DNA of 64,000 nt from Dirofilaria immitis (lineage: Eukaryota; Nematoda; Chromadorea; Rhabditida; Onchocercidae): contig JAKNDB010000108.1 in NCBI GenBank assembly GCA_024305405.1, positions 822,001 through 886,000 on the forward strand. Direction: 5' to 3'. Within the stretch, counting starts at the first letter, position 1. Every line of letters begins with the position of its first letter. Under the pieces are notes generated by a model, which saw only the letters and a program-made list of their open reading frames with translations, did no database searches and was not told the origin of the DNA. The translations under genes and the position numbers were made by a program. This document shows, in pieces, positions 25,201 to 39,255 of this stretch.

Positions 25201-25958
25201 TTACGAAAATTTTTATCATTTCATAAAATTATCACAATATCGCTCATATCATGCTCATGATTATCTTTATCATTCATTCATATTTGACTGTTTCAATTTT
25301 TATTTTTCGTTTTTTTTATATCTGTCATCGTCAAACTTTCTCCTCTCTCCCTCTCTCTGTCTCTCTCTCTCTCTTTCTAGCTATTTTATTTGCAATAACA
25401 CGAGTTTTCTCTCATATGACAAATTTTTTTTTTTGTATCAATTTTTATTCAACAGATATCATATGAACTAATTTTTGTCACCAAATAATATATATGCTTT
25501 TCTTCGTTTTTTTTGTCACGTCAAACATTCGTTTTTACGTCAAACATTGTTTTCTTACGTCAAACATTGTTTTCTTACGTCAAACATTGTTTTTTTTTAC
25601 GTCAAACATTCGTCTCTTCTCTTTTTTTTTGCTTTAAACGTAGAAAAAGTGAAATATTTTTGTGATAAAATAAAAAATATTTAAATATGGGAGAAGAAAG
25701 AAAAAGAATTTTTTTTTGTTTATTTTTAAATAAAAATTTATAGTTGGAAAGAAAAAAAAAAAAAAAAGAAAGTAAATAAATAAATGATTGAATTAAATTA
25801 CACCATATATATATATACATATCTAATTGATTGATAAATTTTTTTTTTTAATTTCAAAAAAAAAAAAATGAAATTAAGATGATAAGAGAGGAAAGGAAAA
25901 AAAAAAAAATAAGATGATAGCAAAAGGATAGTTGTTATCAAAAGAGAGGGACAGGACA

Positions 25959-25997
<39 letters not shown>

Positions 25998-28497
25998 GGA
26001 GAGTAGAGCCCACTCCTGGAAAAAGCTTCGCGTTTCCTGGATGCCATCCACTATCATGAAATCGATCAAATATATTTTTGCTATCGAAACGAATTCATTT
26101 AACCTTTATTTTTTTCCTCCTTCTCTCTCTCTCTCTCTCCCTCTTCCTCTATCTTTATCTCTATCTCTTTCTACTTCCTTCTCTCTTCTTCTCTCCATTC
26201 TATTTTCTCTCTTTTCCTTCCCTTCCTCATCTCTGTTTTAAGCAAATTTTTTTTTCTTTTCTTTCCTATTATCAAACAATATATATCCAATATGACGACA
26301 TATGTATGTTATAACTTTTTAGACCATATTTCTCTGCTATCATATTTTGTAACAAAGATAAAACATTAAAATATAATTTGTTATTTTTCTTTTACCTAAC
26401 GTAAACTGACGTAAAACGTAAAACGTGTAATTTACGCATCGTTACGTTTTGTTAATTTTGTAAAAAAAAAAAGAGAAAAGCAAAAAAAAAAAAAACGAGA
26501 ATTATACAAATTGATAATTAATTATATTAATTTATTTTCGTAAAAAAAAAAAACATTTTTTTCTTGTAAAAAATGATTAGTGTAATTTCTATTTCTATTT
26601 CTATTTCATGTATAAAATTTTTTTTTATACAAAAAAAAAGTTTGGAAGAAAAGAAAAATTTTTCTAAATGAAAATTTTAAAAATTCAAAAAAAAAAAATT
26701 ATTCCAATAATTATATTTATTCATTGATTTAGAATTAAATTTTATAGAAATGCAATTAATTAATTAATTATCAATTTGAATGTTTCCTCTTTTTTTTCAT
26801 TTTTTTATTGCAGGTAAAGCATTGATAAAAATTGATAAAATGTCAGCAAATTAAATTAAATTAAAATTATATGATGAAATTTATTTATTTTTTTAAAGTT
26901 TTATAATATTATATGCCTAAGGAGTATTTTACAATATGCAATGTTTAGGTGAAATAAAATGTTTTTTCGGAATTTTTTTTGAAATGAATGAAATAAATTT
27001 GAAGGGTTTTTTTGGGTTTTTTTTTTTTTGTTCAATTTCAATAAATTCATTCAAATTCTCGAAAGTTTTGATAATAAATGAAATTTTGAAGTTTAATTTG
27101 TTTTCGTTTTTTTCCCCTTCCCACCTCCCTCCTTACTTTTGTTGAAAAGAAGTTGACATTTGGTGACATATATGTAATAAGCAATAAATGGCAAAAAGTT
27201 TTCCATCAATAAAAAGTTATGAAAAAGGCAAGGTATGATATGAATAACTGACATTTTATTACTTCGTATTTATTGATATTTTAATTGAAGAAGTAAAAAA
27301 AAAAAAAAGAAAGAAAAATTGAAGAAAGTAAAACTTTCAAATAACATATTATATGCAAAGCAATGAATTTTTGAATATACAAATTGCAATAAAAAGAAAG
27401 TTTGAAATTTTCATTACGAAATAATCGATAAAAATGATATTTTGATAAAAATAAATAGAATTATGAAAGTGATAGTGTTATTATTTTGATAAATCAGGCA
27501 ATAAATAAATGTGAAAAGGTTGATAAGCATACGGAGTTTCCAATCAAAATTTGTCAAGAATGAGATTAATCAGATTATGATTTGTTAAATGTAAACTTTG
27601 CAATCATAAAATTAATTTTGCAGCTTATCATACTACTATTTTAACAGTTAACAGTATTGTTGAATTTGAGAATTAATTTTTTTTTTTGTATAATGAAATT
27701 AATAATATTTATTAACAAAATTTAATTAATTTAGAAGCAAATAAAAAAAAATATTGCAATTATTCTAAAATCATTGTATGCATACATATATATATATATA
27801 TATTAAAAAAAAAAAATAATAATAATAATATATATATACATATAGCGCATAAGAAACGTAAATTAAATATCAAATTTCTTTTTTTTTTTTTTTTTAAATA
27901 GATCCAATTTCATTTTAAAAATCGTAATTTTTTTTTCTTCCCTCTCGAAGTTATACGCAGATATCATTCTCTTTTTTTTTTCTTTTTGATAAATATGAAA
28001 TAAATAAAAAAATTCACATCATTTATAATAATAGTTGAGGAAGTTTTAAGCGAGAAAACTTTTTTTTTTTTTTTTTTTAAATTCATTATCCTTTTCATTT
28101 TCTCGCTAAATTATTTTCGCATATTTTAATTACCAAATTACGAATAATTATATCGATTTGAAATTTAACAATATTTATTGAAGAAGAATTCTAATTTTTG
28201 GATTATAAGAGGAGAAAAAAAAAAAAAAAGAAGAAAGAAATGAGCTAGCTTACTTCCATGTTTTTGCTTTTTGATAAATCGTTTTCCTTCTATTTTCATA
28301 TCAACCATTCCTGGATTATATTTAAATGGAATTTGAAATAATGCATTGGTATTTTTGATATCTTCATCGGTTTGATTTGGCCCTGATGCATTGGTTGTAG
28401 TTGCATATAAAGCATCCGGAATTATCACTGATGAATCCATGTAAAGCGATGAAGCAAACTGCTTGAAATCTGATGTATGTCTGATCACTTCAATCAT
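19542..28497 (-). CDS. HNF4-like nuclear hormone receptor
   Basis: A nuclear receptor: ligand-regulated nuclear transcription factor of the HNF4-related group that is greatly expanded in nematodes. Exons, in transcript order: 28497-28254, 23796-23678, 23427-23376, 23175-23110, 22836-22696, 22557-22452, 22224-22060, 21837-21709, 21404-21344, 21302-21270, 20963-20844, 20683-20565, 20328-20174, 19649-19542. The ATG at 28497 is directly preceded by an in-frame TAA. The DNA-binding domain is near residues 91-160 and the ligand-binding domain near 240-539. Its end aligns with HNF4: LFFNPDADGLS, then a helix ending [16 protein letters not shown], the likely AF-2. Phases agree if one base is added in the run 22706-22709 and one in 20677-20682. 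The 41-nt intron 21303-21343 with a GGGAG acceptor is the weakest junction. I cannot name the C. elegans orthologue. Confidence 0.9.
23110..23796 (-). CDS. Nuclear receptor DNA-binding domain exons (two C4 zinc fingers)
   Basis: Exons 23796-23678, 23427-23376 and 23175-23110. Finger one runs [21 protein letters not shown]; finger two has the C-X5-C-X9-C-X2-C spacing and is followed by [13 protein letters not shown]. The P-box [10 protein letters not shown] is of the NGCK type found in many nematode receptors, not the EGCKG of steroid-type receptors. The next exon (22836-22696) continues with [12 protein letters not shown], the usual C-terminal extension. Confidence 0.95.
24658..24670 (-). CDS. 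Possible alternative first coding exon of the nuclear receptor
   Basis: On the minus strand the ATG at 24670 opens a 13-base coding piece (MPNN plus one base) followed directly by a GTAAGT donor. Its phase (one base) fits the acceptor at 23796, the same phase as the distal exon at 28497-28254. It would give a receptor with a four-residue N-terminus in place of 81 residues. The frame is open upstream of this ATG for some codons, so it could also be an internal exon, though no clear acceptor is seen. Inference only; transcript data would settle it. Confidence 0.5.
24700..25110. promoter_or_regulatory. ACGT-motif cluster upstream of the short receptor exon
   Basis: In very AT-rich DNA this stretch repeats TACGTACGTA, TACGTAACGTT and GTACGTAACG words, including a run at 24856-24873. 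Three degenerate copies of a longer unit are visible (CTTCAAG...ACGTA...TATATCAAA), starting near 24808, 24894 and 25040. It lies just upstream, on the minus strand, of the possible first exon at 24670-24658, where a promoter would be. Confidence 0.45.
25336..25380. repeat. (CT)n-rich microsatellite
   Basis: Imperfect TCTCTC run inside the large first intron of the long receptor form. Confidence 0.8.
25515..25612. repeat. Five tandem ACGTCAAACATT units, about 20-bp period
   Basis: ACGTCAAACATT recurs at 25518, 25537, 25557, 25577 and 25599. Four copies are preceded by TT, giving TTACGTCA, which reads TGACGTAA on the receptor's strand, a CREB/ATF-like bZIP site. The regular spacing is close to two helical turns. 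Confidence 0.75.
25960..25994. repeat. (AT)n microsatellite
   Basis: A TATATA run of about 30 bases in the receptor's first intron. A CT-rich tract follows at about 26120-26230. Confidence 0.85.
28254..28497 (-). CDS. Distal first coding exon of the nuclear receptor (A/B region)
   Basis: ATG at 28497 follows an in-frame TAA, so the start is fixed unless an upstream exon is spliced in. The exon codes 81 residues plus one base and ends at a GTAAGC donor at 28253. The peptide is hydrophilic, with stretches such as [17 protein letters not shown], and ends in basic FIKKQKHG. It has no known domain, as is usual for a receptor N-terminus. It is separated from the zinc-finger exon by a 4.5 kb intron, the largest in the gene. 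Confidence 0.75.
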
Positions 28498-31400
28498 TTA
28501 AATCAATTTAATTCAGTTAGCAATATTTTGATTTGTAAAATTGAAATTGCTAATCCAATATTGTAATGAAATTAATCGACCTGAAAATTATTTCATTTTG
28601 CCCAATTTCATCTATAAAAATAATCAAAATATTCTAATCGAATAAACGAATAATTTGAATTATATATGTACATATAAAATTTGATAGGAATCAAATTTAA
28701 TTATAAGCATAAAATAGAGTGAAATAAATTAAATCTCTATTTCGAGAAGGAACAAAAAAACTTTTCAAAAAATTGAGTAACTTACAACTAGTCATCATTC
28801 AAAATTATCATGTTTAAATAATCGAGAAAAAAAACAAAAAAAAAAAAGAAAGAAAAATCAAGTTATCAATTCTTGAATTTCAATTTTTAATGTTATATGC
28901 TTTCATTATTTTATTTGTTAATTTTTTTTCTCGAAAACAAAACGAAAAAAAAAGAGAAAGACGAGAAAAAAAAGTTTGCTTTTTGGCATAAAACGCGGAA
29001 GAATAATTTTGTGAAAATTTTCAAAATCATAAAAATAATGATATAAAAATTTTGTAAACTAAATTATCTTTATAAAAGAAGGAAAAAAAAGAGAAAGAAA
29101 GAAAAATTTGAACTATAAAAAGCTATTTACCCTTTTAAAATATTTTTAAACTCCTATTTTTTCTTTCTCTCCTCTCCCTCTCTCTCTCTCTCTTTCTTTC
29201 CTTCTCTCTTCTCTAATCACTTTATAACTGTTAATTGAAAGAAGGAAGATCGTTCCACTTCAAACATTTAAAAAAAAAAACAAAGAAAAATGTAAGGAGA
29301 AATAAAATTATTTTATCAACTGTATATATATATATATACATTATCAATTATCAATAAAATATTATCAATAAAAATATTTGATGATATTTGCTTTTGTATT
29401 AATTATCCTTATTCGATAATATAATTATCATTTACCCTTAAAAATTCTTCGTGATCGGGATCGGGAATTGCAATTATTTCTCTTGAACGAGGATTTGTTG
29501 TTAAAATAATAAATTATAAAAAAAAAATTCCAATTTTGTTAAAATTATCCATCCTATTTAAGGATTTATTTTGATTTAAATTATCATTTAGATAGGCGCT
29601 TATTTAAATAAGCTTTTTTTTCTTATGCAAAATGATGTCTAAAAAAAAATGAAAAAAAAAAAAAACTATGGATTGAGGACGAATGAAAGAAAAAAGTGCT
29701 CTTGATGCTTGATGTGAAGCATTGAAAATTTATTATCATAATGAAGGATATTTCGTGAAATATTTCAATAAATTCTCAAAATAGTCAAACAAATAACAAA
29801 CATATCAAATAATCATTAAATTTACGTATATTACGTGAATATATGTATAATATAAGTAAGCCTAGGTGATATTTTAAATAAAAGTTCAATTGTTTTTTCA
29901 ATTCGATTATTATTTTTAATTTTGAGCATACATTCCATTAACCGATAACATCAGCAATATTTCAATCGATTGGCAAAATATGTTTCAATATGAGAGTTGA
30001 GACTACGAAAGTGATGCAAAAATATTTTGTAAATATTATCAAGTAATTTTTACGTGATTTACGTGATCTCTTCGTAGTTAACTTATTCTGTTTTATTATC
30101 GTCGTGATGATTAATGTATCGTTCGTTTTATGGATATTCTATAATAAATTTTACCTATGCTCATTTATTTACTTACCTGTAACTAAAATTTCAGCTTGAT
30201 ATTTTAACGAAATGACCAGATGAAGTATTTGATAGTATTGAAAGCAAAAATGTTCGGCATAATATTTTTCAATAGTGCCTTAAAAAAAAAACAAAGCTTT
30301 AAAATTAACAAATTAAAAACGAGAAATTAAAATCGGAAATCTTATCAGGTAAAAATATCATAAAAATCATATAAGATCATAGAAATTATCTATATACAAG
30401 TTTAAAACAGGAAATTTAAATGAAATTTAAATTATCATCGAAAAAAGAAATTTTCAAAAAATACTCAAATAAAAATTTAAAATTTTAAAATGATTAAACT
30501 ATCTTCTTCTTGATCAAGATCTTATTCTTTTTGTTTTTGGATAAAGCTATCGTAAATTAACATGAAGCATAGAAAAATTAGCCTATGCATAAAAATGTAA
30601 AACAACGGGATGTTTAAATAAAATAGTCGAGAAAAGCAAAATAACAAAAAATGAAAATATTCAATTAACACGAAATATTCCGCTTAAATAAATAAACTAT
30701 CTATCCTAAACACAAAAAAATAAAAAAAAAAACTCAATTTCAAGCATATCGTAGAAGAGGAAGAAAAAAAAAAAAAGAAAGAAAGAAAAAGTTTATTTAT
30801 CATCGAAATATGATTAGAAAATAAGATAAAGAGAGAGAGAGAGAAAAAAAGCTTAAAATAAGCTAAAATTAATAAAAATTATAAAAAAAATACATTAAAA
30901 GAAAGAAAGAAAGAATATGGCCCTAATTTTTTTTTTTTTTTTGACAATTTATTTCCTTTTATAATAATAAAACGAAGTTTATTATTAAATGTTAAAAAAA
31001 AAAATCTTTTCATTTCTCAGTAAGCCTTAAATGATAAAAATTATTAACCTTTTCTTTTTTCTCTTTTCTCTCTCTCTTTTTTCACTATATTATCAATAAA
31101 TTATGAGAAAGAGAAATTTTAAAAGATGAATGAGGAAGAAAAATATTTGCATAATATTTTATAGATGAAAATATATATATATGTATGGATAGCATAGCCT
31201 TTTTAAAGAAATAAATTTAAGTAACATTTTTTTTTTAAAAAAAAGAAAGAAAAGATAGAAAGAAATGATAGAAAGTATCAGCTTATATATATGTCTATGG
31301 AAGGAAGAAGAAGAAGAAGAAAAAGGAAGGAAAGATGAAAAGGAAGAATTCTTCTAGTTGATATCATATCATCAACGGAAAAGTTTCATTTTTAAAATTC

Positions 31401-33760
31401 TATAAAACCATTTATAGCTAAGTACATTTTTAATTAAAAATATGCATTCTCATTTTATCGTCCTTCCTTCCTTTTTTTTTTTTTTGACGAATTAAAAAAA
31501 AAAAAAAGAACTTATGCTGAATTGACGTCATACGAATGAACTAAGAAAAGAAAGAGAGGAGAGAGAGAGAAAGAGAGAAGGAAAAAATTAAAATTAAATT
31601 TCGTTAAACTAGCTTGAAAAAAAAAAAAATTTTTTTTCTGTTAAACAAGCAGAGGAAAAATTGAAACTAGTATGCTCATCAATCATAGTTTCAAACTATA
31701 GAGATACTTAAAATGATACTTTATTTAAAAATTAAAAACAAATTTCCGTATTAGCAAAATAAATGATTATTATTATTATTATTATTATCATTTATCATTT
31801 GAGTAAATTTTTACTCAAATGATAATAAAATATAGCACACGAATATTTCATAAATCATATTAATTTATTTCATATGCATGAATCGTTTAGGCAAATGATC
31901 GAATATTTAATTTTATATATAGCAGCAATATGTTAAAGAAAGAAAATTTTCTTATAATTATATTTCATCATTTATTTATTAATAATTCATCTTATAAGCT
32001 TGCAAAATTTTCAAAATTTCCATATAGAATAAAAATGAAAAATAATTAATAAGAAATACAAATAATAAACATTAAAATTAAAAAACAAAATTTGAAAACA
32101 TAAATATCATATATACCTATATCCATATATATATCGATATATATATATATATGTTCTAAAGTTGAAAAAATAATTAACAACAATAAAACTTAATAATATT
32201 TAAATTCATTAAATCATTATTATTTGTGGTCAGAAAAATTCACCTGACATTATAACGCTATTCATTTCTAGGGCATTTATCAAAATCAAAAAAAAAAAAA
32301 GTTAAACAAAATAAAACGAATAATTTTGAAAAATAGAGAGAGAGAGAAAAAAGTTGTTCATCTAAAAAAAAAAAAGATAAAAATAAAAATATAAAAAAGA
32401 AATGATTGAATATCCTGATAAAGCGGTTTTTTTTTATTTTTATTTTAATTTTTTTTTAGTAAAAATAGAATTAAAAGAAACAGAAAAAGATAAGGGCAAA
32501 AACAACAACAACAAATTTTTTTTTTTTAAATTAAAATTTTCCCTAAATGAGGAAATATTTTACGATCATAATTTCGATAAATTAAATTTAAAAAAAAGAA
32601 AAAAATTTGTGCAAAAATTTTACTTACTACTTTTATATATATATGCTATCAACAAGAATTTGATATTCTTTTCTTTTTTTTCTTCACATTTTTAAAAAAA
32701 AAAAAAAGATTACAGTATCAAATATTTCATCCATTTTAATTATACATCATGCAATCCTATTTCATACTTTCAATTATTTCAACCTTATATATATTTATAG
32801 CTAGCTGTAAAAATTACTGATTATAGCAAAAAAAAAAAAAAAAAAAAGAAAAAGATTTCTTCATTATTTTCATATATTCCAATTAACAACATTTCTGTCA
32901 TATCTTATTACTAATTAGTGATAAATTGAAGTAGCAAAAATTTGCTTAAAACTTTTATAGCTTTTCAATATGACAGCATTTCAGTGTGATATTAGTATTG
33001 CTGTAAACAAACGAATCATCTAATCTGAAGTATAATAGTTAAGAGAGAGAATTTGAATTGAAGTTAACAATTTTATTAAAATTGATATCCTACTGATAGT
33101 AAAAAAAAAGCATGGTAATTAAATTATTTTGAAAAATTTTAATAAATTAAGAAATAAAATTATCATTTGGAATATTTCAAAAATAGGTAAACTTACTGGC
33201 ATAAGTGCAGAAATTTTAGCATACTTAGATAAAACTATAATTATTACTTATATTGAGCCAAAGATAATTTATTTCAATTTGACTGTTTAAAAATAATGCC
33301 TAAAATTTTAGCCTAATTTTTTTTAAAAATATATGAATTGTAAATATACTATTTGTTTAGCTTTATAACAGTTAATAATATGTATTTGCGATATTGCAGA
33401 AGGCGAAATGTCGCAGGAATTACGAAAATTGCAATCACAATAGAAACAAAAATTGACCAAAAAAATCACTCATTTTTTTCTCGAGAAATTTCATATATGA
33501 CTAAAAGATGATGTATATTTCCAAGCATATTTTCGAGAGATCATTATTTTAATTTAAAAAAAAAAAAAAAAAAAAACTAAAAGAATTAAAGTTTTTTTCT
33601 TTCTTCTACACAAGCATACCATAAAATATTAGAAAATAATTGAACAAAAAAAAAAAAAAAGAAAGACGTAATTTAAAAACAATTTAAAGGGAAATTAAGA
33701 AATGATCGGTAAGCTTTGCCGGAAAACAGAAAATTACTATAAAAAAGTTTCATCATTTTT

Positions 33761-33796
<36 letters not shown>

Positions 33797-34411
33797 AATA
33801 TATGTATACTTTTAAAAATTAAAAATTATTTGTTTGCAAAATTTAAATTTCAAATTTTTCTGAATGAAATTTCTTGGAAAAAAATGAAGGATTAATCGTT
33901 TATCATAATTAATCCTTTATTTAAATTATATATCGGAAATATATTAATTCTTAATTAAAATTTTAAATTAACATATCAAATTTTTTGAGCAAAATTTTCT
34001 CTAATTAATACTGATAAGGAATAATATTTCTCGTTTGATAAAATACTAAATTTTAGTCTTAATTCAGCGGATTTAAAAAAAACTTTTTTGAAAGAATAGA
34101 AAAGAAAGAAGTATTAATTGAAAGTTTTAAATAAAGGATTAATTATGAAAAATGACGTAGTTTGACGTGATAACTTTACGTGATAAGTATTATAATTTTT
34201 CCTATAATAAATATACTAATGCCATTTTTGATGTAAATATATTGCTAATAAAAAAATGCTACGATAAAAATTAAATTGAATGTTTCAAACACCGACGAAG
34301 TTATGCGGGAAAAATTCTTCCGAAAAGTGCAAACAACTTAAACGATTACATTTTAAGGTAGGTTTGAAGAAGGAGAAAGTGGAAAAAAAACAAAAAGAGA
34401 GCGAAAGAAAC

Positions 34412-34448
<37 letters not shown>

Positions 34449-37400
34449 AGAAATAGAATGAATGAGTAGAAAAGAAAGAGAAAGAAACGAAAAAGTAAAA
34501 ATTTAACTAAATTTTTTTAAAAAAAAATTTATATTTTACATCAATTTCATTTCATATCAAAAAGAAAAAAACCGGCCTATGCATATTTTAGTTAATATAT
34601 GAAAATTTATAATTTATAACTTTTTTTCTTTCCTTTTTTCAGACAAAAAAAAAGAAATTAATTTCTTTTTCTTTTAAAAATATATATCATTCAATTATTG
34701 AAAAAGAAAAAAATTAATTGAAATGAAATACTTAAATAATAGGAAATTATATTTATTACTACATTGCTTATTGATAAGAAAAAAAAAAGCATTTTTTCGT
34801 TAATTTAATGCGCTTTCTAAATTTTTAGGTAAAAAGTTTCATACTATTTGCAATCAATGAAATAAAAGTAAAAGTTGAAATTTGGAGAGTTAAAATTTTT
34901 TTTTTGCAAAATGATTGAAACCGAACAAAATGGATGAATTTGTTTTGTTTCGTCATGAATGTTCTTCTTCGACTAATTTTTTTTTTTTTTGGGTAAAAAT
35001 ATCATCCTAAATATTTATATTCATTTATCCTGAATTTTTTACATTTCATGACGTAGTGATTAATGTATAGATTGATTAAAAAACAAAAGAAAGAAAAGGT
35101 AATAAAATTATTGAAAATAATTACTACAATCATAATTCCCGTGATATTCATTTTTGAAGCAGATTGCAGTGATAAAATGAGCAAAATAAATATAGGAAAT
35201 GTCCAAAATAAATAATACTTTGAACATTCTCGAAAAAAATCGAGAAAGACTGAAGTTCAATTCAATTTCTACTTTTCATGCAAAATTTTTTTTTTTTTAA
35301 ACAACTAATCACAAAAATAAAAGTAAGTTACAGGTTGCGAAATTATTGAAAATGATTAGATATACAATGATATAACAATATATGACAATCATCAGAAGTG
35401 TGAAAATGATAACATATGATAATGATTTAATATGACAGTAGCTAGTTTTTAAACGATTTCAAAACAATTGTAATTGTATAATAAAATGGAAACGAATATG
35501 TTAGTGCTACTATTTGATTATCAAGAAAAAAAAAATTCACTGATAGCTGATAGAATGTATTGAAAAAACTGAGCTAAAGATATTATACTAATGTATGAGA
35601 AATGCATATGATAGAGTTGATTACAATGATATTTTATTTTAAAATGTAAAGCATAATCAAGCGATATTTTTGTACGATATCAATTTAAAGTTTTGTTTAA
35701 TTTATACAAGGAAGAAAAAAAAAGAATATTTTTTTTTATATCATACAATTTGTAGTTTTTATTTACGATACTCTTTAATGATTGATATATTGATGCATTT
35801 TCAAAAAATAAAAAAAAAAAATGATAACAAAACAACGATGATAATTTCAAATATACGAATGATAATAATAATTGACTATGATTTCGTTCGACTTTTTTAT
35901 TTCTTTTATTTTTAATTATTAACTATTATTTTAAATAAATTTCAACAATTTACTATATTTCAGTTCTTTCGTTTTTTTTTTCATTCGTTAGAAAAAAAAA
36001 GAGATGAATTAAAATTAATAAAATAAGATATCAAAGAACAAAAATATTATAATAAATAATATGAAATAAATAAACAATAATTTTCGCTTTTTTTTTTTTC
36101 ATCATTATTTCTTTCCTACTTTTGTTTCATTCTTTCGTTCTTTTTTCTTTTTTTTTTTTTTTTGTTTTAAGAGAGAGAAAAGAAAAGTTATTTTTAATTT
36201 TAAAGAAAAAGTTTCTAAGTTGAGATTATGAAATGAGATAAAAATTTCGTCAAGATGATCAATTTAAAAACCTTGACGAAATAGTGCAATCAATAATAAT
36301 ACACAAAAGTAATATAATAAGAGATGAAAGAAATTTGAGAGTATCAACAAAGATTTGTTTAACATTTTGGCAAGATACTATCATTAATTAATCTCCTCTT
36401 TAATTCATCATATTGAAAGAGATAAGAAAAGAAAAAAAAAAAACGAAAAAAGGCAGAAAATTTTTTTAAAAGATAAATGATATTCGATTACTAATTGTTA
36501 TACATACATATATATAAACATATATTCAAAGTGTTATTGAGAAAAAATAAAAAAAAAATTAATTCTAAATTTAAACAATGCAATATTTAAATTTATAATT
36601 TTAAATTCTTTCTATTTTAATTCTTTGATAGATTTTAATTTCAAGATATTTTAAGTTTGAGATATCAATTAAATGATAAGTTGGTAAGAAGGATAATAGA
36701 TATCGTACAACATTTTACGCTTTATTTACCAATTTATCATTTTGAATCTTTCAGCATTTTCATTTTTATATTATACTGGAAATTTAAACTGAAATTAAAT
36801 TTCATCATTTTTCGAAGTTAAAGTTAGGAAAAAAACTTTCCATTTTAATATATATATATACATAAATTTTACACTTCGCTTATATTTCTTTACGAAAAAA
36901 AAAGAAATAAAAATGCATGATATGATATGACATATCAATCAGAGAATTTAATCCTCTTAAACTTAATTAATATTATTCAAGCGATAAAATCCTCTATCAC
37001 TTTTTCTTCCTGAACATTTCAGTTTAAGCATTTATTTGAATTCTAATTTTCATATCATTATCATTTTTATTAAGTTTCATCAGAAATGATTTTCAGGAAC
37101 AAAAAGTACACGGTATCGTTGTCATTTCAAAATTCATAATTATAGAAAAAACGAAAATAGAAGCGGAAAATTGAAATTTATTTTTATCACATTCATCATT
37201 TCATGAATTTAATTAGTTAAGCGGAAAATGATTATTTGATAAAAATGTATTATTAAATTGCAATTATAAGTATATATATATATAATATAACTATATAAAC
37301 AAACAAAATGTAATGAGAAATTTCAATAAAATGAAATGTTAATTACGAAAAAAAAAAAAAAAAACCAGACAATTTTAGAAGATAGAAAAAGAGAAGAAAC

Positions 37401-39224
37401 TTTAATAATTAATAATAATCAATAATATTAAATATGATTCTATTATAATTGTAAAAATATAACACCTAATAATAATTCAATCCTTCTTCCAACATATCGG
37501 AAATCAAAAATTTAAAAAGAATTTTTTTCGATTTTAAATTTTTAAGAATTAGAAATAGTAAATTTTCCATAGTAAGTAAATAAAAAGAAAATATGAAAAA
37601 GTAAACAAAATTAAAAAAAAAAAGAATGGGATAAAGAAAGTATGTCAGATAATTAGTTAGATGAAAATATTTTAAAAAATTTTTGAAAGAATCTGGAAAC
37701 GATAACAAAGAAAGAGGGGGAAGTAAGAAAAAAAAAGAAACATTTATGGATAAGATAAAAAGTTTTGGAGATATAAAAACAAAAAAAAATATTTAAAAAG
37801 TTTTTAAAAGAATGGAAAAGGATATAAACAAAGAGGGAGAGAGGAAAAGAAAAATTATGAAAAAAGTAAATAAAAAGACAATAACAACAACAACAACAAC
37901 AAAAGAAAAAAGTTAAAACAAAAATTTAGAAAATATTTTTTTTTTTTTGATATATAAAACTAATTTCATTCATATATATTCTACTTTTACATTTCTCACA
38001 CTGTTAAGTATTCCTGTTTTTAATTCGTTCAAATTCTAAACGCTTCAATTTTTATCAATTTATCAAATAGTTGATATTTGAGAAATCTAAATCTAATAAT
38101 TTCTCATCTTCATACTATTCAACTACTGTTATTTTAATTTGTGTAGAATTTTGAACGAAAAAGAACAAATAGTATACATACTTTATCATTTCAACAGGTT
38201 TTTTCCTTTTTAAATTATCACTAAATCTAAAATTGTTATCACAATTCCCTATCTATTTCTTCATTTTACTAATTAGTTATTTTTTTTTTGGAAAATGATG
38301 ATAATTAACTAACTACTCCTTCTTGTTTTTTTTTGGTTTGTTTTGTTTTTAAAATCAGTGGTAAATTAAATGTCATAAAATGTAAGATAGAAAGGAAAAT
38401 AAACTGATATGAATTTGACATGAAATAAATCTACAGCTCACGGAAAATTCTCTCCTCTATTTTAACCAAAATTTCTTTTTCTTTTTCGAGAAATTTAAAC
38501 GAAAGATAATTTTTAGTCTAAACAGTTGTTTTAGGATAAAAAAAAAAAAAAGGAAAAAAAAGGAAGCAAGTGTTAATTTATTGATATCGTTCAATTACTT
38601 TTTTTTTTTTTTTTCTTCATTTATTCTTTAAAACAAAAATTATTACTGCTAAGTTTTTTTTTATTTCAATTTTTTTTTTTTCATTTATGTTAAAATGATT
38701 GGACTATCATCGTTTCGATGATTCAGTTGCAAGAAAAAAAAAAAAAAAGGAAACAAATTCAATTAGTAACATTCATACTTCTAATAGCATATTTCTATCA
38801 TCGATTGAATTTGTTTTGAAAAAAAGGAAACTTTTAAAATTTTGAAACATTTTTCTATTTTAATCTTTTAAATATTTCAAATAATTTTTAATCAATTATC
38901 ATTTATGCAAAAATAAAAAAAAATTGATTATGAATCAAATCAGAAATAAAAAAAAAAATTTATTAAATATATTATTATTATTTGAAAGTTGTGAAATATT
39001 TTAATGAATTGTTTAATATTTTTTGAAACTTTTAAAATGATTTTTATTCAGCTTTTTCATTCATAAAAAGAGGAAAGAAAAAATAATTATCAATTAAGCA
39101 AAAAAAAAAAAAGAAAAAATTATCAAATGAAAATGATATGAAATATATACATATATATATATATATACATATATATTTGAAAATTATAAGAAATATTTTA
39201 TAAATTATTTAAATTATATTAATT

Positions 39225-39255
<31 letters not shown>

